Positions 27,801-36,892 of a stretch of DNA of 64,000 bases are shown one piece after another (position 1 is the first letter of the stretch; each line of letters begins with the position of its first letter). The notes under the pieces were generated by a model that saw only the letters and a program-made list of their open reading frames with translations, searched no databases and was not told where the DNA came from. Both the position numbers and the translations under genes were made by a program. This DNA comes from Orthonyx spaldingii. Taxonomy: Eukaryota > Chordata > Aves > Passeriformes > Orthonychidae. The stretch spans positions 2,527,816 through 2,591,815 of the forward strand of contig VZTJ01003846.1 of assembly GCA_013397795.1 (NCBI GenBank), in the 5' to 3' direction.

Positions 27801-30800
27801 TGGGCTGTACCAAGACCTGTGATTCAGACGCTGATAGAAAGTGCATAGTAATGGCTCCAACAGTACACAACTATATAGGAAAAGCACTTGTCTGTGCTAG
27901 CAACTCATTGCTAGACTTTTAATTTCACATGAAATCTGACTTTCCTTTGGCATAATGTTCAAAAGTTTTTCTGCTATCTGCTTCTTCTTCAAACCTTTAG
28001 AATCACGCTGGCAATTTTCCATCTCTGTGTCTGTCATAATGTGTCACTTTTCTTTTAAAATACATATTAGAACTGTTTTCTGCCACCTTCTTGCTTTTCC
28101 TTTAAAATACATATTAGAACTGTTTTCTGCCAGCTCTGTGCTCTTATATTGTCAGAAATTGGATGGAGAAAAGTATTTTTCCCCATTTGTTTCAAAATTG
28201 AGCAATAGTTTGACATTTATACTGAAAATGATGAGGAGTTTCCACTCCTCTCGGATTCAAATGAATAAATGAGTTCAGAAAGGCAGCATGCACTGAATAG
28301 GATTTTAATTAACTGTGGAAAAGTATCCACCCTACTACCTATTCATTTGATAATCTCCCTTTGCCTTTCTGTGTTTGCCACTGTCTATTTGCTTTTCATG
28401 CTTTCCACACTCTTCTCTTTTATCTGCAGTGCTGCTACCAATTTCCTTTTCCTGCTACAGATTTTTCCTTGTTAGGAAAAGGTCAACTTCTCTGCCTGCC
28501 TCCTCCCTTGCTTGCAAATGTACAGTCATAGAAATCAGATGTGACTGATACGAAAGCTGGAATTACACGGAATGTTCCTCTGTCTTGTAATAGAAATGAG
28601 AAATAAGAGGCAACTTCATCAGGAAAGAAGGAGCCTAGGCAGGAAACCGAGCAGTTGTGGGTGATAAGGAAAGTGGTTCTTTGATTCTAGTTTCACATGA
28701 GCACACTAAAAGGTTGTAAAATATTAAGCCTTCATTATGTATGCAATAAATTAAACTTTGTCCATTTTACCAGGATTGAAAACCAGTGTAATCCCCAGGA
28801 AACTCTCATACCTCAGCTGTGCAATAAACAACTGTCTTGACAAGATGACTCTTATTTTTCACTCGTATAATTTAAAGAAAAAACTTGACCTGACATCCAT
28901 TTCAAACCTGTCCAGTTAATGACACATTGTTCACAACTAACATATGTGTTTCTTTGCATATTAATGAACAGTCCATTATTTCTACTCTGTGCTTGACAAT
29001 AAGGTAGTTATTTTCACTGTAAACTCACTGTCCTGTGTTCTCTGCTTCGTTCTGCCCAGTGTCTGCTGAGAATAAATTGCAGCAACAAGTGAAGTTGTAG
29101 CACTAATGAAACTTACTGATATTTTGCTTTCTCCTTTCTTAAACAGAGGGATATATTATTCACTGGAACATGGCCTCATTCTTAGAAGATTCACAAAATA
29201 GAAAAAATGTAAGGAAATATCTCTCTGATCTTCTTAACTTGAGCAGTATAGCCAGAAAAACAGAAAAAAAACCATTAATGCAGCACTCTACAGGGATAAA
29301 AATGTTTTCTGATTATAAAGATCATGTTTTGTACTTGAAATAATAACTTGATGCTGTAAAAAAAAAAAAAAAAAGAAAAACTTAAGTAAAATGGTGTTAG
29401 CATTATTTCATTGTGTTCAAAGAAGGTATGTTAAAAATTAATTTATCCATGTTCCCCAAGTGGTGTTTCTACCATATGTCATTTGCAGGCCATTTCATGG
29501 AGGGATTATTTTTTCACCTAATTTTCAGAAAGACATGCTGATAAGTCTACTAAGCTAGCAACCATGGTGGGATACAGGACTGCCTCAAATGTGCTTATGT
29601 TGCTTTTTTCCCCTCAGGAAATAAAGGAGGAGCTCTGCTGGAGGGCACATGCTACTAAAGTGGTTGACTTATTTATTGAAGAAGAGAAAAATGTGGTAGT
29701 GACAGCATCCATTGATGGTTCAGTCAGGTATAAAATGACTAACACTTCTTATGCTATGGCAAATCAGTTGAGCTATCTTCAAAGTTCCTTTTCTTGCTGC
29801 ACTTGTATATAAGCTAGAACTTAAATAAAATAAAACACTGGGTGGATTTTCTGTTCTGCACCCAAAAAGGCTGGTTTTAGTGTAAAACTTCTCAGGAATT
29901 CAGATCTTTTGCAGACTGTCATTTTCTTTCAGCCCTTGCTTTACTTTGAACACATAGGTAATGTCTACATAATTTTAAAAATGACCTCCTGTTCTAATCC
30001 TATTTTAGCTTTCAATACTTGTTAAATTGACATGGATCCTAAGCATGGCATCTAATCAATGTGTATGCAATTAGACCATGGAAGCTTGAAGATGCTTCAT
30101 AGACAATTATAATTCCTTCTTGGCTAACAAGTACATTTGAAGGGGTTTCTTTTGGTTTTCTGTATCAACAAAGAAATTTTGTGTAGATCCTGCTCTGGTG
30201 GCAGCACTTTACTACAGGAACAATTCAGGACTTTTCCACAGTTTCATAAATACAAACATGAACTGTTTTCTGTTTTTTATAACAACCTTCTGAATTATTT
30301 TTACTCTCAAATAATTTAAATTATAAAAATAATCTCATTGATTTTTTTTATGACTAGCATACTGAACTCTAGAACAGTACTGCAGAATTTGATAGTATAC
30401 ACAGATATTGTCTCATTTCTGTTCCACTTCTAAAAATATCCATTTTTCTTTTCTCTCCTTTGGCACTGCTTCTACTATGTCTGTAGGATTTGGCATGCCA
30501 CAACTGGATACTACTTTGGTTACTTTGGACAAGCCAGGAAGTTTGAACTATCAGATACCAGTCGGTGTGTTTTGCCTTCTGATGTTAATAACTTTCCTGC
30601 TTTAATTAAAGAGGAGAGCAAACATACAGAAAAGAAGAAGGTTAAATATCCTCTCATGCTCGACAGAGACAAGTAAGATCTCATACATTAACATGTATGA
30701 TTGGGGAACAGTTTTGAAAATATGCTTTAAAAACACCTTTCATCTGAAGGTCAGAAAAAAAGTACTATGTGTTATTCAGAAAAATCTTTTTTAAAGATGT

Positions 30801-33800
30801 TTTTTGACCCAGTATGGATAAATCTTTTCATTTTTATAACTTAGTGACAGTCAGGATTAGGTGATGCTCAAGGTTTCAACTCAGTAGTAGTGATGACTAG
30901 ATACTTGTCTCAGCTTTTAGCCTGATTAGAGGTAGTATATTATATATGCTGTTCAGTTAAGCAGCCTGTTACCTTTCAAATTCCAAAAGCTGCTATATTT
31001 CTAGGATCTCAATAAAATTTTTTCAATAAAAAAATTTATTGAAAAAGCTTTATGTGAATATATTATTGTTCCATGGAGTTCTTACTAATATGAGTAGTGT
31101 CACTGCAGTCAGAACTGTAACTCATCAATACAGAGAAGTGCTTGGCTGTGTTTGAAGGACTAACCCCTGTAGTTCTTCTGAATAGTCAGCAGCTAGTTTG
31201 AAACTTCTGGAACAAAAGATACTATCATTAAGTCAGCTAACCTGAATGAAACTTTCCATAAATTACAAGCCTGTGTCAAACTGTGACTACATTTTGAGGA
31301 TTCTTCAAATATTTCAGTAAAGGAGAATGGCTATCATACATTTAAGCACATTAACTAAACAGACAAAGAGCCAAAAAAATGAGAAATGTTTAATTGTGTA
31401 GAGAACTGGGAAAAAAAGCTGCCACACTCCATGCAATTATCATTCTACATACTCTGTGTGCTGCCACCTCAAGAGTGACCTGGTTCCTCTGGATTAACCG
31501 TACCAAATATTGTAACGAAGAACAAGCCAACAACATCATCCTAAAGGCTGCATTACTTGTGGATGCTAGGCTTTGTTCTCTGCAGGATACAGGTAATCGT
31601 CTTGGGACAAGTCAGTTATCTTTGTGATGCTAGTATAACATCTTTATTGGATAACTGTCATACGATATTTATCACTAAGATAATAATTTAGGATCCCAAT
31701 TAACAAATCCTAAGTGTTATTAACAGATATATATTCATTGAATCATAGAATCATTAAGGTTGGAAAATATCTCTAAGATCATCAAGTCCAACCATTAACC
31801 TAAGACCACCATATTCACTGCTAAACCATATCCCCCAAGTGCTACATCCAGATGCCTTTTGAACACTTTCAGGAACAGTGACTCTACCACCTCCTGGGCA
31901 GCTTGTTCCCATGTCTGACCACCCTTTCAGCAAACAAATTTTTCCTAATATCTAATCTAAACTCCCCTGGTGGAACTTGAGGCCGTTTGCTCTTGCGCTG
32001 TCATCATCTGTGAGAAGAGGCTGACCTCTGGCTACAGCCTCCTTTTAGGCAGTTGTAGAGAGCAATAAGGTCTCCCCTGAGCCTCCTTTTCTCCAGGCTA
32101 AACAACTCCAGCTCTCCCATCTGCTCCTCATAGGACTTATCCTCTAGACCCTTCACCAGCTCTGTTACCCTTCTCTGGACACACTCCAGCACCTCAACAT
32201 CCTTCCTAAATTGAAGGGCCCAGAACTGGACACGGCACTCGAGGTGTGGCCTTACCAGTGCTGAGTATAGGGGGACAATCACACCTAGTCCTGCTGACCA
32301 CACAATTTGTTAATCACAGATGGAATATCCCAGAATATTCTGAGTTGGAAGGCACCCAGAAGGATCATCGAGTCCAGTTCTTAAGTGAATGACCTGTGTG
32401 GGGATCAAGCCCATGACTTTAGCATTATGAGCACCATGTTCTAACCAACTGAGCTAGTGACTGTGTACTGTTGGCCTTCTTGGCCACCTGGACACACACT
32501 GGCTCATGTTTAGCCACTGTCGACCAGCACCCCCAGGTCCTTTTCCACGAGGCAGCTTTCCAGCCACTCTGTCCCCAGCCTGTAACACTACCAGGGGTTG
32601 TTGTGACGCAAGTGCAGGACCCTGCACTCAGCCTTGTTGAACCTCATCCCACTGGCCTTGGCCCATTAGTCCAGCCTGTCCAGATCCCTCTGCAGAGGTT
32701 TCCCACTGCCCAGCAGATCAACATTCCCATCCAACTTGCTGTGATCTGTGAACTTACTGAGGGTGAACTCGATCTTCTCACCCAGATCATCAATAAAGAC
32801 ATTAAACAGAACTGGGCCCAACACTAAGCCCTGGAGAACACCACTTGTGACTGGTTGTCAGCTGGATATAACTCCATTCATCACCCCTCCCTGGGCCTGG
32901 CCATCTAGGCATTTTTCATCCAGTGAAGAGTGCACCCAGCCAAGCCATGAGAAGCCAGCTTCTCCAGCAGAAAACTGTGGGAAAATATTCCCCAAATGTA
33001 CATGTACTTGAAAAGGCACAAACATATCTGAGCATCATCAGTGCTTACACTTTAAACAAGCATCTCAGGAGAACAATTGAAAAAAGCCAACAGATAGATA
33101 GACCCATATAGAAGAATAGTCTCAATTCCTCCCTGTAGTTTCTTAGCTTGTGTGACCTGACTTATTTTTCTGATTATAAAGGAAACTCTTAATCTGCACT
33201 AACAGACACTCTAGATAATTTCTTCTCATGACTAAATTTGGAAACCAGACATATAAGCAGAGGAAACCTTTGTTATGAAAGTAACATTCAGGTGTTCTAG
33301 TCAGAACTTAAAGAAATGCTGAAAAGCCATTATCAGACAGTGAGTTAGCACATGACTGTTGTAAATTTATACAAATGAAAAATAAAAAAATTATAAAAAT
33401 GTAATGTTTATATCAACATTTCCTGCCTTCTGCATGTGACAGCCAGTATCTGGATTGACAAAGTGTTAGTGAAGCACTTCATGGCATCTATGAAGGTCCT
33501 AATATAAATTATATTTTGAAGATATGTGAAATCATTGATAGTTCAAAATAATTTCATTTTGGAGCCAGATAAGAATATTGCGCTCATAATTGTCATTTTG
33601 ATAGGAACTTCAGATTTTTTTCTGTCTTGTATGTACAGGTTGAAGGCATTGACCGGATCACCTTCAGTTTTAGAAAAGGCTGGACATGGGCATGTAGCTC
33701 AGGGCTTCAAGTTTTTCAAAGCTCTGGCTCCTGAAAAGGTAGCTAATGTATATGACAAATTTGTTTATGTTCTGTGCAACATATAGAAAATACAATTGTA

Positions 33801-34393
33801 TTTCTCATTTTAAAATTATCCATAAATAACCCTAAATATCTTTCTCATTCAATGGACAAGCTAGAACAAAAAATGCATAAATAGAGGGATCTAAGAAACC
33901 TCTGTGGTTTTCATTCTCATTTTTCACATTTTCAAATTTCCATTTAGAAGGTAGCACGCACTGATTGACTGGTTTAAAAATTTTAAAAAAACCCTAGAAT
34001 TTTCCTCTGCTTCAACAGCAAATCTAAATATCTTAAGTTTACTTCAAGGGTGTGTGAAAATACTAGAATGACAGTGAATCCCTGGTTACATACAATAGTT
34101 CTTTCAGGGTTCCCATGAAATCAGAAACCAGGAGTTAAATTTCATTACGTATACTTTCTACAACTCTGAGTGGATATCAGTGGAGCTCTTCCATCTTACC
34201 TGGCTTAACTCTTGAAAGTCATGGGAATATAAAACTTCTCTTGCAGTTGTTGTAAGAATGTCTTCATTACATTTTGTCTTCAGCTAGTAATGCACTGACT
34301 TTGGCTTCCCTTGGTCAGGTCCAACCTTTGGAAACTGTTGTGTTTGCAAGCAAAGAGGCTGGTGCAGTATTTGGGTTTCTTCCTATATATGAG
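11998..34393 (+). CDS. WDR64: WDR64, WD repeat-containing protein 64 (3' portion, 16 exons)
   Basis: Sixteen exons join without a frame break (lengths 127,149,124,170,177,131,78,91,43,131,106,62,110,186,100,75; 620 codons): 11998-12124, 14128-14276, 15281-15404, 16733-16902, 18685-18861, 19796-19926, 21180-21257, 22931-23021, 24400-24442, 25797-25927, 27334-27439, 29147-29208, 29618-29727, 30487-30672, 33639-33738, 34319-34393. The product has WD40 blade signatures: RVWDIQTLS, KVWDLETGS, GTVKIWKFESG, GEINLWDFES, IRLWNIQ, GYIIHWNM and RIWHATTGYYFGYFGQ. WD40 repeats fold into beta-propellers used as protein-binding platforms; the specific function of WDR64 is poorly known. The assignment comes from the recalled protein and from the position directly upstream of EXO1 on the same strand, as in human. 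The human protein is about 1,080 residues, so roughly 450 N-terminal residues must lie before base 1. The C-terminus is uncertain (see 35368-35418). Confidence 0.92.
14128..14276 (+). CDS. WDR64: WDR64 exon
   Basis: Acceptor TGTGCAG, donor CTGAAG|GTAAGT, phase 1 to 0. It encodes SDVIDIYPLANVIQDS through FHQILSICTESILK, which leads directly into the next exon to form 'ESILKVWDLETG', a typical WD strand. Confidence 0.92.
15281..15404 (+). CDS. WDR64: WDR64 exon
   Basis: Acceptor TTTTTTTCAG, donor GATG|GTAAAG, phase 0 to 1. It encodes VWDLETGSQIYQIEDAHEL and then a blade core ending YLATGACDG. The GH-like to WD spacing and 'ATGACDGTVKIW' across the next junction are classic WD40. Confidence 0.93.
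15802..15899 (+). repeat. (GATA)n microsatellite
   Basis: A nearly pure GATA run of about 98 bases with two interruptions lies in a WDR64 intron. It produces a false 'SIYL' repeat frame on the minus strand. Confidence 0.98.
16733..16902 (+). CDS. WDR64: WDR64 exon with weak donor
   Basis: Acceptor CTATGTAG, phase 1 to 0. It encodes TVKIWKFESGQEVKALPV through VMVLEQRGKTKIIQ. The donor is CAG|GTTTTT, a poor match to GTRAGT. Reading through gives a stop two codons later, so splicing here is required for the downstream frame. Confidence 0.88.
18685..18861 (+). CDS. WDR64: WDR64 exon
   Basis: Acceptor TTTTAATAG, donor CAGAG|GTGAGA, phase 0 to 0, 59 codons. It encodes GDSAQTDLYVTWVLPEIVP and on to CNTATLKNDSE. 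The 'VTW.LPE' segment is a non-canonical linker between propeller blades. Assignment rests on phase, frame and position. Confidence 0.82.
18962..19017 (+). mobile_element. CR1 3' tail
   Basis: The motif 'gtgccttccaacctta' is followed by TTCTATGATTCTGTGATTCC, the CR1 terminus. Only the last ~55 bases are present. Confidence 0.8.
19354..19560 (+). repeat. Dispersed repeat, copy B
   Basis: Same-orientation relative of 10241-10462, within a WDR64 intron. Shared blocks are TAACTTGAATAGT, AATTTCACTAAC, TGTAACAGAT, TTATGGAAAGG, AGTATCTCCA and ACATGCT in the same order with small gaps. No CR1 or LTR hallmark was seen. Confidence 0.75.
19796..19926 (+). CDS. WDR64: WDR64 exon
   Basis: Acceptor TTTCTTTGTAG, donor GCCT|GTAAGT, phase 0 to 2. 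It encodes TFLSSVEITCFDV through LIATGSANGEINLWDFES, a clear WD40 blade. Confidence 0.93.
21180..21257 (+). CDS. WDR64: WDR64 exon
   Basis: Acceptor TTGTTTTCAG, donor TCCAG|GTAACT, phase 2 to 2. It encodes RKTNEDSKRSGVNAVLFLVH, the start of a blade. Confidence 0.88.
22931..23021 (+). CDS. WDR64: WDR64 exon, low-complexity linker
   Basis: Acceptor TTTCACACAG, donor CTGAG|GTAGGT, phase 2 to 0. It encodes a charged linker, KRSSLFPTATVKSDASAIPE and HKRRSVDLPE, consistent with a loop between blades. Confidence 0.82.
24400..24442 (+). CDS. WDR64: WDR64 micro-exon, acidic
   Basis: Acceptor TTGCTTTTAG, donor AATAG|GTACGG, phase 0 to 1. Its 14 codons, ENVESDEINTEVTI, continue the acidic linker. It is short, but both phases fit its neighbours. 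Confidence 0.75.
24543..24617 (+). mobile_element. CR1 3' tail
   Basis: The stretch contains 'ggttggacttgatgatcttg', 'aaggtctcttccaacc' and ends in ATTCTGTGATTCTGTGAG, the canonical CR1 3' end with its 8-bp terminal repeat units. It lies 100 bases downstream of a WDR64 micro-exon. Confidence 0.93.
25797..25927 (+). CDS. WDR64: WDR64 exon
   Basis: Acceptor CCAAAGCAG, donor TTCAG|GTAGCC, phase 1 to 0. It encodes MNLQLLKAKAGQSPILASAH and then ESSCIRLWNIQ, a WD blade. Confidence 0.9.
27334..27439 (+). CDS. WDR64: WDR64 exon
   Basis: The acceptor follows a (GTTT)n-rich tract, the donor is AAAA|GTGAGT, phase 0 to 1. It encodes GNLMKELLPFSEHPSGPLTA and then CTDIFTKILLAGSK, the conserved hydrophobic strands of a blade. 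Confidence 0.9.
28054..28132 (+). repeat. Tandem duplication, 47-bp period
   Basis: The block TTTAAAATACATATTAGAAC and its following TGTTTTCTGCCA occurs at 28054-28085 and again at 28101-28132 without change. It lies inside a WDR64 intron. Confidence 0.95.
29147..29208 (+). CDS. WDR64: WDR64 exon
   Basis: Acceptor TTCTTAAACAG, donor AAAAAT|GTAAGG, phase 1 to 0. It completes the blade with GYIIHWNMASFLEDSQNRKN. Confidence 0.9.
29618..29727 (+). CDS. WDR64: WDR64 exon
   Basis: Acceptor TTCCCCTCAG, donor GTCAG|GTATAA, phase 0 to 2. It encodes EIKEELCWRAHATKVVDLFI and then VVVTASIDGSVR, a GH-type to D-G-S WD signature completed as 'SVRIWHA' in the next exon. Confidence 0.93.
30487..30672 (+). 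CDS. WDR64: WDR64 exon, end of the beta-propeller
   Basis: Acceptor TCTGTAG, phase 2 to 2. It encodes IWHATTGYYFGYFGQARKF, then ELSDTSRCVLPSDVNNFP and a lysine-rich tail to YPLMLDRD. The internal GTGTGT at 30565 is not used as a donor, because the frame stays open to the good donor GACAA|GTAAGA. Confidence 0.93.
31019..31046. repeat. Perfect AT-rich inverted repeat
   Basis: Arms TTTTTCAATAAA and TTTATTGAAAAA flank a 4-base A loop. It lies in a WDR64 intron and is most likely neutral. Confidence 0.85.
31736..32311 (-). mobile_element. CR1 LINE, 3' half of an element split by a SINE
   Basis: The minus strand reads the end of the CR1 ORF2, including the YNCLKGGC and RRLRGDLIALY signature (32004-32303, minus), and then the 3' UTR to the terminal ATTCTATGATTCAATG. 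It continues at 32464-32984 after an insertion, so this is one element of about 1.1 kb. It is an old copy with a broken reading frame. Confidence 0.95.
32312..32463 (-). mobile_element. tRNA-Ile-derived SINE with CR1-like tail, nested in CR1
   Basis: On the minus strand the head reads TAGCTCAGTTGGTTAGA, then a 'catggtgctcataatgc' anticodon-arm region with the AAT-type anticodon context, then GGGCTTGATCCCC. These are the A box, anticodon arm and B box of a tRNA-Ile. The tail reads 'ctggactcgatgatccttctgggtgccttccaac', the CR1 3' end wording, and then diverges. This is the layout of CR1-mobilised tRNA SINEs described in songbirds. It interrupts the flanking CR1 exactly between the parts that pair with 'tgctgaccaca' and 'ttggccttcttggcc'. 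It is not a functional tRNA gene, because the acceptor stem does not pair. Confidence 0.85.
32464..32984 (-). mobile_element. CR1 LINE, 5' part of the split element
   Basis: The plus strand carries the antisense of the CR1 reverse-transcriptase region, recognisable from 'ttggccttcttggccacctgg', 'cagcacccccaggtcctttt', 'cagatccctctgcagag' and 'catcaataaagacattaaacagaactgg'. It is 5' truncated near 32984. Apparent plus-strand frames here (32471-32827 and others) are shadows of it. Confidence 0.95.
33639..33738 (+). CDS. WDR64: WDR64 exon, after the propeller
   Basis: Acceptor TATGTACAG, donor AAAAG|GTAGCT, phase 2 to 0. It encodes KALTGSPSVLEKAGHGHVAQ and then GFKFFKALAPEK. It lies beyond the WD signatures. 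Confidence 0.85.
34319..34393 (+). CDS. WDR64: WDR64 exon, C-terminal part
   Basis: Acceptor CTTGGTCAG, donor ATGAG|GTAAGC, phase 0 to 0. It encodes VQPLETVVFASKEAGAVFGF and then LPIYE. The frame stays in phase with the candidate last exon at 35368. Confidence 0.85.
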
Positions 34394-35367
34394 GTAAGCA
34401 CAAGTGTTTTCTGCTTTTTGCGGTGGCATTCATAGATCAGAAGCCATTAGCACTTGTACATTATTGCAGTGACATACTCTGACATCCCATTGCTAATTGT
34501 CTGCTTCTCAATTTAATTTTCTACCATGATTTGCATTACTACCTTTCCAACTCCATGGTGGAAGCTTGAGAATCCAGGTGAAGTGAGCATGCCAAAAAGT
34601 GAGTATTGCAGAAGTTTACTTCTGTTCAACCTCATGTCATTAATGTTTTGCTCAGACTTGATTCTTTTAACCATCCCCAAACCTATTGGTTCTCATCTGC
34701 CCAAAGCTTTAAGTATTATAGGGTAGTACTATTTTATGGGTATTAATGATCTGATCTATTATAAGCTGTCTAGCAAAGTTTCCTAGGTTTTTCTTCTATG
34801 GAGAAAGATCAGAATGTTCCACAAGCTTGTCTATCCCACATATCATAGGATGAAAAGCATCACCCCTAGCAAAGGTGCTGATCTCTTTCTGTAGAGGGTA
34901 CCTAGAGAACTAATTTGGATAAGACTCCAAAATCCTGGATGGCCAGTTAGGTGGGATGAATAGGATACTCTGCATTCCAGTGTATGACCTAATGCTTGTA
35001 CATGCAGCACTGCAGTGTCTCGGAAAAACTCAGCAGCACGGTGTTCAAATAGTTGGCACATATGCTATTTTGCTGACCATTAATGTACTTTGGAAATCTG
35101 TGTTTTTTGTTCATCCTGAAGAAGAAAATAAAATACAGGGGGTCTTGTGCCTTGGGAAATTAGGAGCAACTGTGCTGAAGCCAACGGCACTGCAATGGAT
35201 TTACAACAAAATGAAATCAGACATTTTCCATTAAAATGGAAAAAATTTAAAAAAAAAAATTCCATAAAAATTCCAAAAAATAATTTTTTGTTTGTGCTGT
35301 TACAAAATGGTATCAATCTGGTCTATTCACCTCAGTATGTTAATTAGTTCTTGAAATTTTTTTAAAG

Positions 35368-35418
35368 GTCTTCAAAGGATCAAAGCTGACAAATCCAGTT
35401 CTAAGGGAAGGGAAATGA
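35368..35418 (+). CDS. WDR64: Candidate last coding exon of WDR64
   Basis: After the acceptor TTTTTTTAAAG the phase-0 frame reads VFKGSKLTNPVLREGK and stops at TGA. It is followed 34 bases later by AATAAA. Phase, acceptor, stop and poly(A) signal are all in the right order, but the peptide is too short and unfamiliar to confirm. The alternative is that the true last exon lies elsewhere before 38 kb. Confidence 0.4.
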   Translation, partial: VFKGSKLTNPVLREGK

Positions 35419-35451
35419 ATACAGGTTCCATTGCAGACTTGAGTCAAGACA

Positions 35452-35457
35452 AATAAA
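35452..35457 (+). terminator. Candidate poly(A) signal of WDR64
   Basis: AATAAA, followed by TG/T-rich DNA (TGTAGTTTCTGTCTTC), lies shortly after the candidate stop codon. Confidence 0.4.
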
Positions 35458-36334
35458 TGTAGTTTCTGTCTTCATTAAAGTGAATTAGCAGATTTCTTTT
35501 ATTATTTTTTGTCTGGTTTTTTGTAAATCATATTTAAATCCATTTCATTATTAAGTAGAACATATAGAAAACAGATCTTCTATTCCAAACCTTCATGCAG
35601 AGAATAAATTCTAATAAAGCCAGTGTGTGATTATAACTAGATATGGAAAAGCCCATTTGACGTAACGTACATTTGCTGACAGTTACTCTCTATGTCAGAC
35701 CCACCAGTTTTCTCTCTGCTTCAATTTGTCCAGTTTGAACTTTCATATATTGAATACTACACTACTTGTTTTTCCTGCCAGATTAATTATATACTCAACA
35801 AAGAGTGTTTTTGCCCTGCTGTTTCTGCCTGTTAGTTCCTTGCTTATGCTTTCAAAGAGTGTGTTCATGCTCTAAGCCAGAAAAGTGCCTGCTGAGCTCA
35901 TATTCAATTAATTATCCATCATGATTCTGCAAATCCTTTCTTGCGTTTCAGCATTCCAGGACAATGTCACAACATGACACAGAGCACAGAATACATTTTC
36001 ATCCTTTGGCTAAACATACAAATGGTGCCAAGTGTTTCTCCTTAGTGAGTTAGGATAATGCATAATAAGATATTATATTTATAAATAATAATAGAATAAT
36101 ATAACTAGTGATATTATTACCTACTATTTTGGGGGAAATAGCAGGTTTTCTATATCACTGGTATTGAATGGTGTTTGATCTGCTGGCCTTCTTGAAAAGA
36201 CATTCTTCTTCTGAACAGATTATACAATGGGTTGCAACGATTTACTTGCCTTCAACTTGTTATTGGGCTATGATGGATTTAGGGGTAACTGCAAAATATC
36301 TTGTGGGAGTATATTTAAAATTCTTATGATCAGC

Positions 36335-36892
36335 TGTACCAGGTCTGGCAGGGATTAATGTAATTTTCTCCCTAGCAGCCTGTATGGTGCTGTGTCCTGG
36401 ACTGGTAAATAAAACAGTGTTGATAACACACCAGTGTTTTGGCTATTGCTGAGCAATGCCATCACAACAAGGTGTTTTTTTCCCACACCCAGTGAGTAGG
36501 CTGGGAAGGGACACTCACAGGACAGCTGATCTGAACTGACCAGAAATTTTCCATACCTTTAACATCCTCATGGAATGGGGGAGGGAACCAAGGTGTTCGT
36601 GGTTATAGTGTTTGTCTTCCCAGCTAACCATTCATTATGTATGCTGAGGCCCTGTTTACCAGGAAGTGGCTAAACAAGCATCTGCCTACTGGTGGTAATT
36701 AGTGCTTGAATTCCTTATTTTGCTTTGTTTGCACATGCAGCTTTGCTTCACCTCTTAAACTGTTTTCATTGTGGCCCAAGAATTTTCTTACTTTTGCTCC
36801 TCCAAATCTCTTCCCCATCCTACTGGGAGAAGTAAGGAAGCAAGCAAGAAACTGGGCAGGCACTGGGTGTCTGCCAGGGTCAACCCACCACA
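36335..36892 (+). mobile_element. Solo LTR of an endogenous retrovirus (ERVL type)
   Basis: The segment begins TGTACCAGGTCTGGCAGGG and ends ..CCACCACA, with the TG..CA ends of LTRs. Its inner order matches the abundant avian ERVL-type LTR: 'attaatgtaattttctcc', 'aacagtgttgataacacac', 'ttattgctgagca'-like, 'ggacagctgatctgaactgacc', 'tttgtcttcccagctaacc', 'gaattccttattttgctttg', 'cttaaactg', 'aattttcttacttttgctcc'. The U3 part that normally holds a TATA box is shortened near 36565-36580. No internal retroviral sequence flanks it. The flanking pentamers TCAGC and TTAAC are only partly alike, so the target duplication has decayed. Confidence 0.85.

Noticed and set aside
30565..30570. Splice donor after the DTSR codons of WDR64
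   Set aside because: The frame stays open past this GT and reaches a much better donor, GTAAGA at 30673, so the longer exon is preferred.
32004..32303. Minus-strand frame resembling a reverse-transcriptase end
   Set aside because: It is the decayed C-terminus of CR1 ORF2, part of a mobile element, not a host gene.
32401..32463. tRNA-Ile gene on the minus strand
   Set aside because: The acceptor stem does not pair, the B box is diverged and a CR1-like tail follows, so it is a SINE head.
32471..32827. 118-codon plus-strand frame
   Set aside because: It is the antisense shadow of the CR1 element at 32464-32984.
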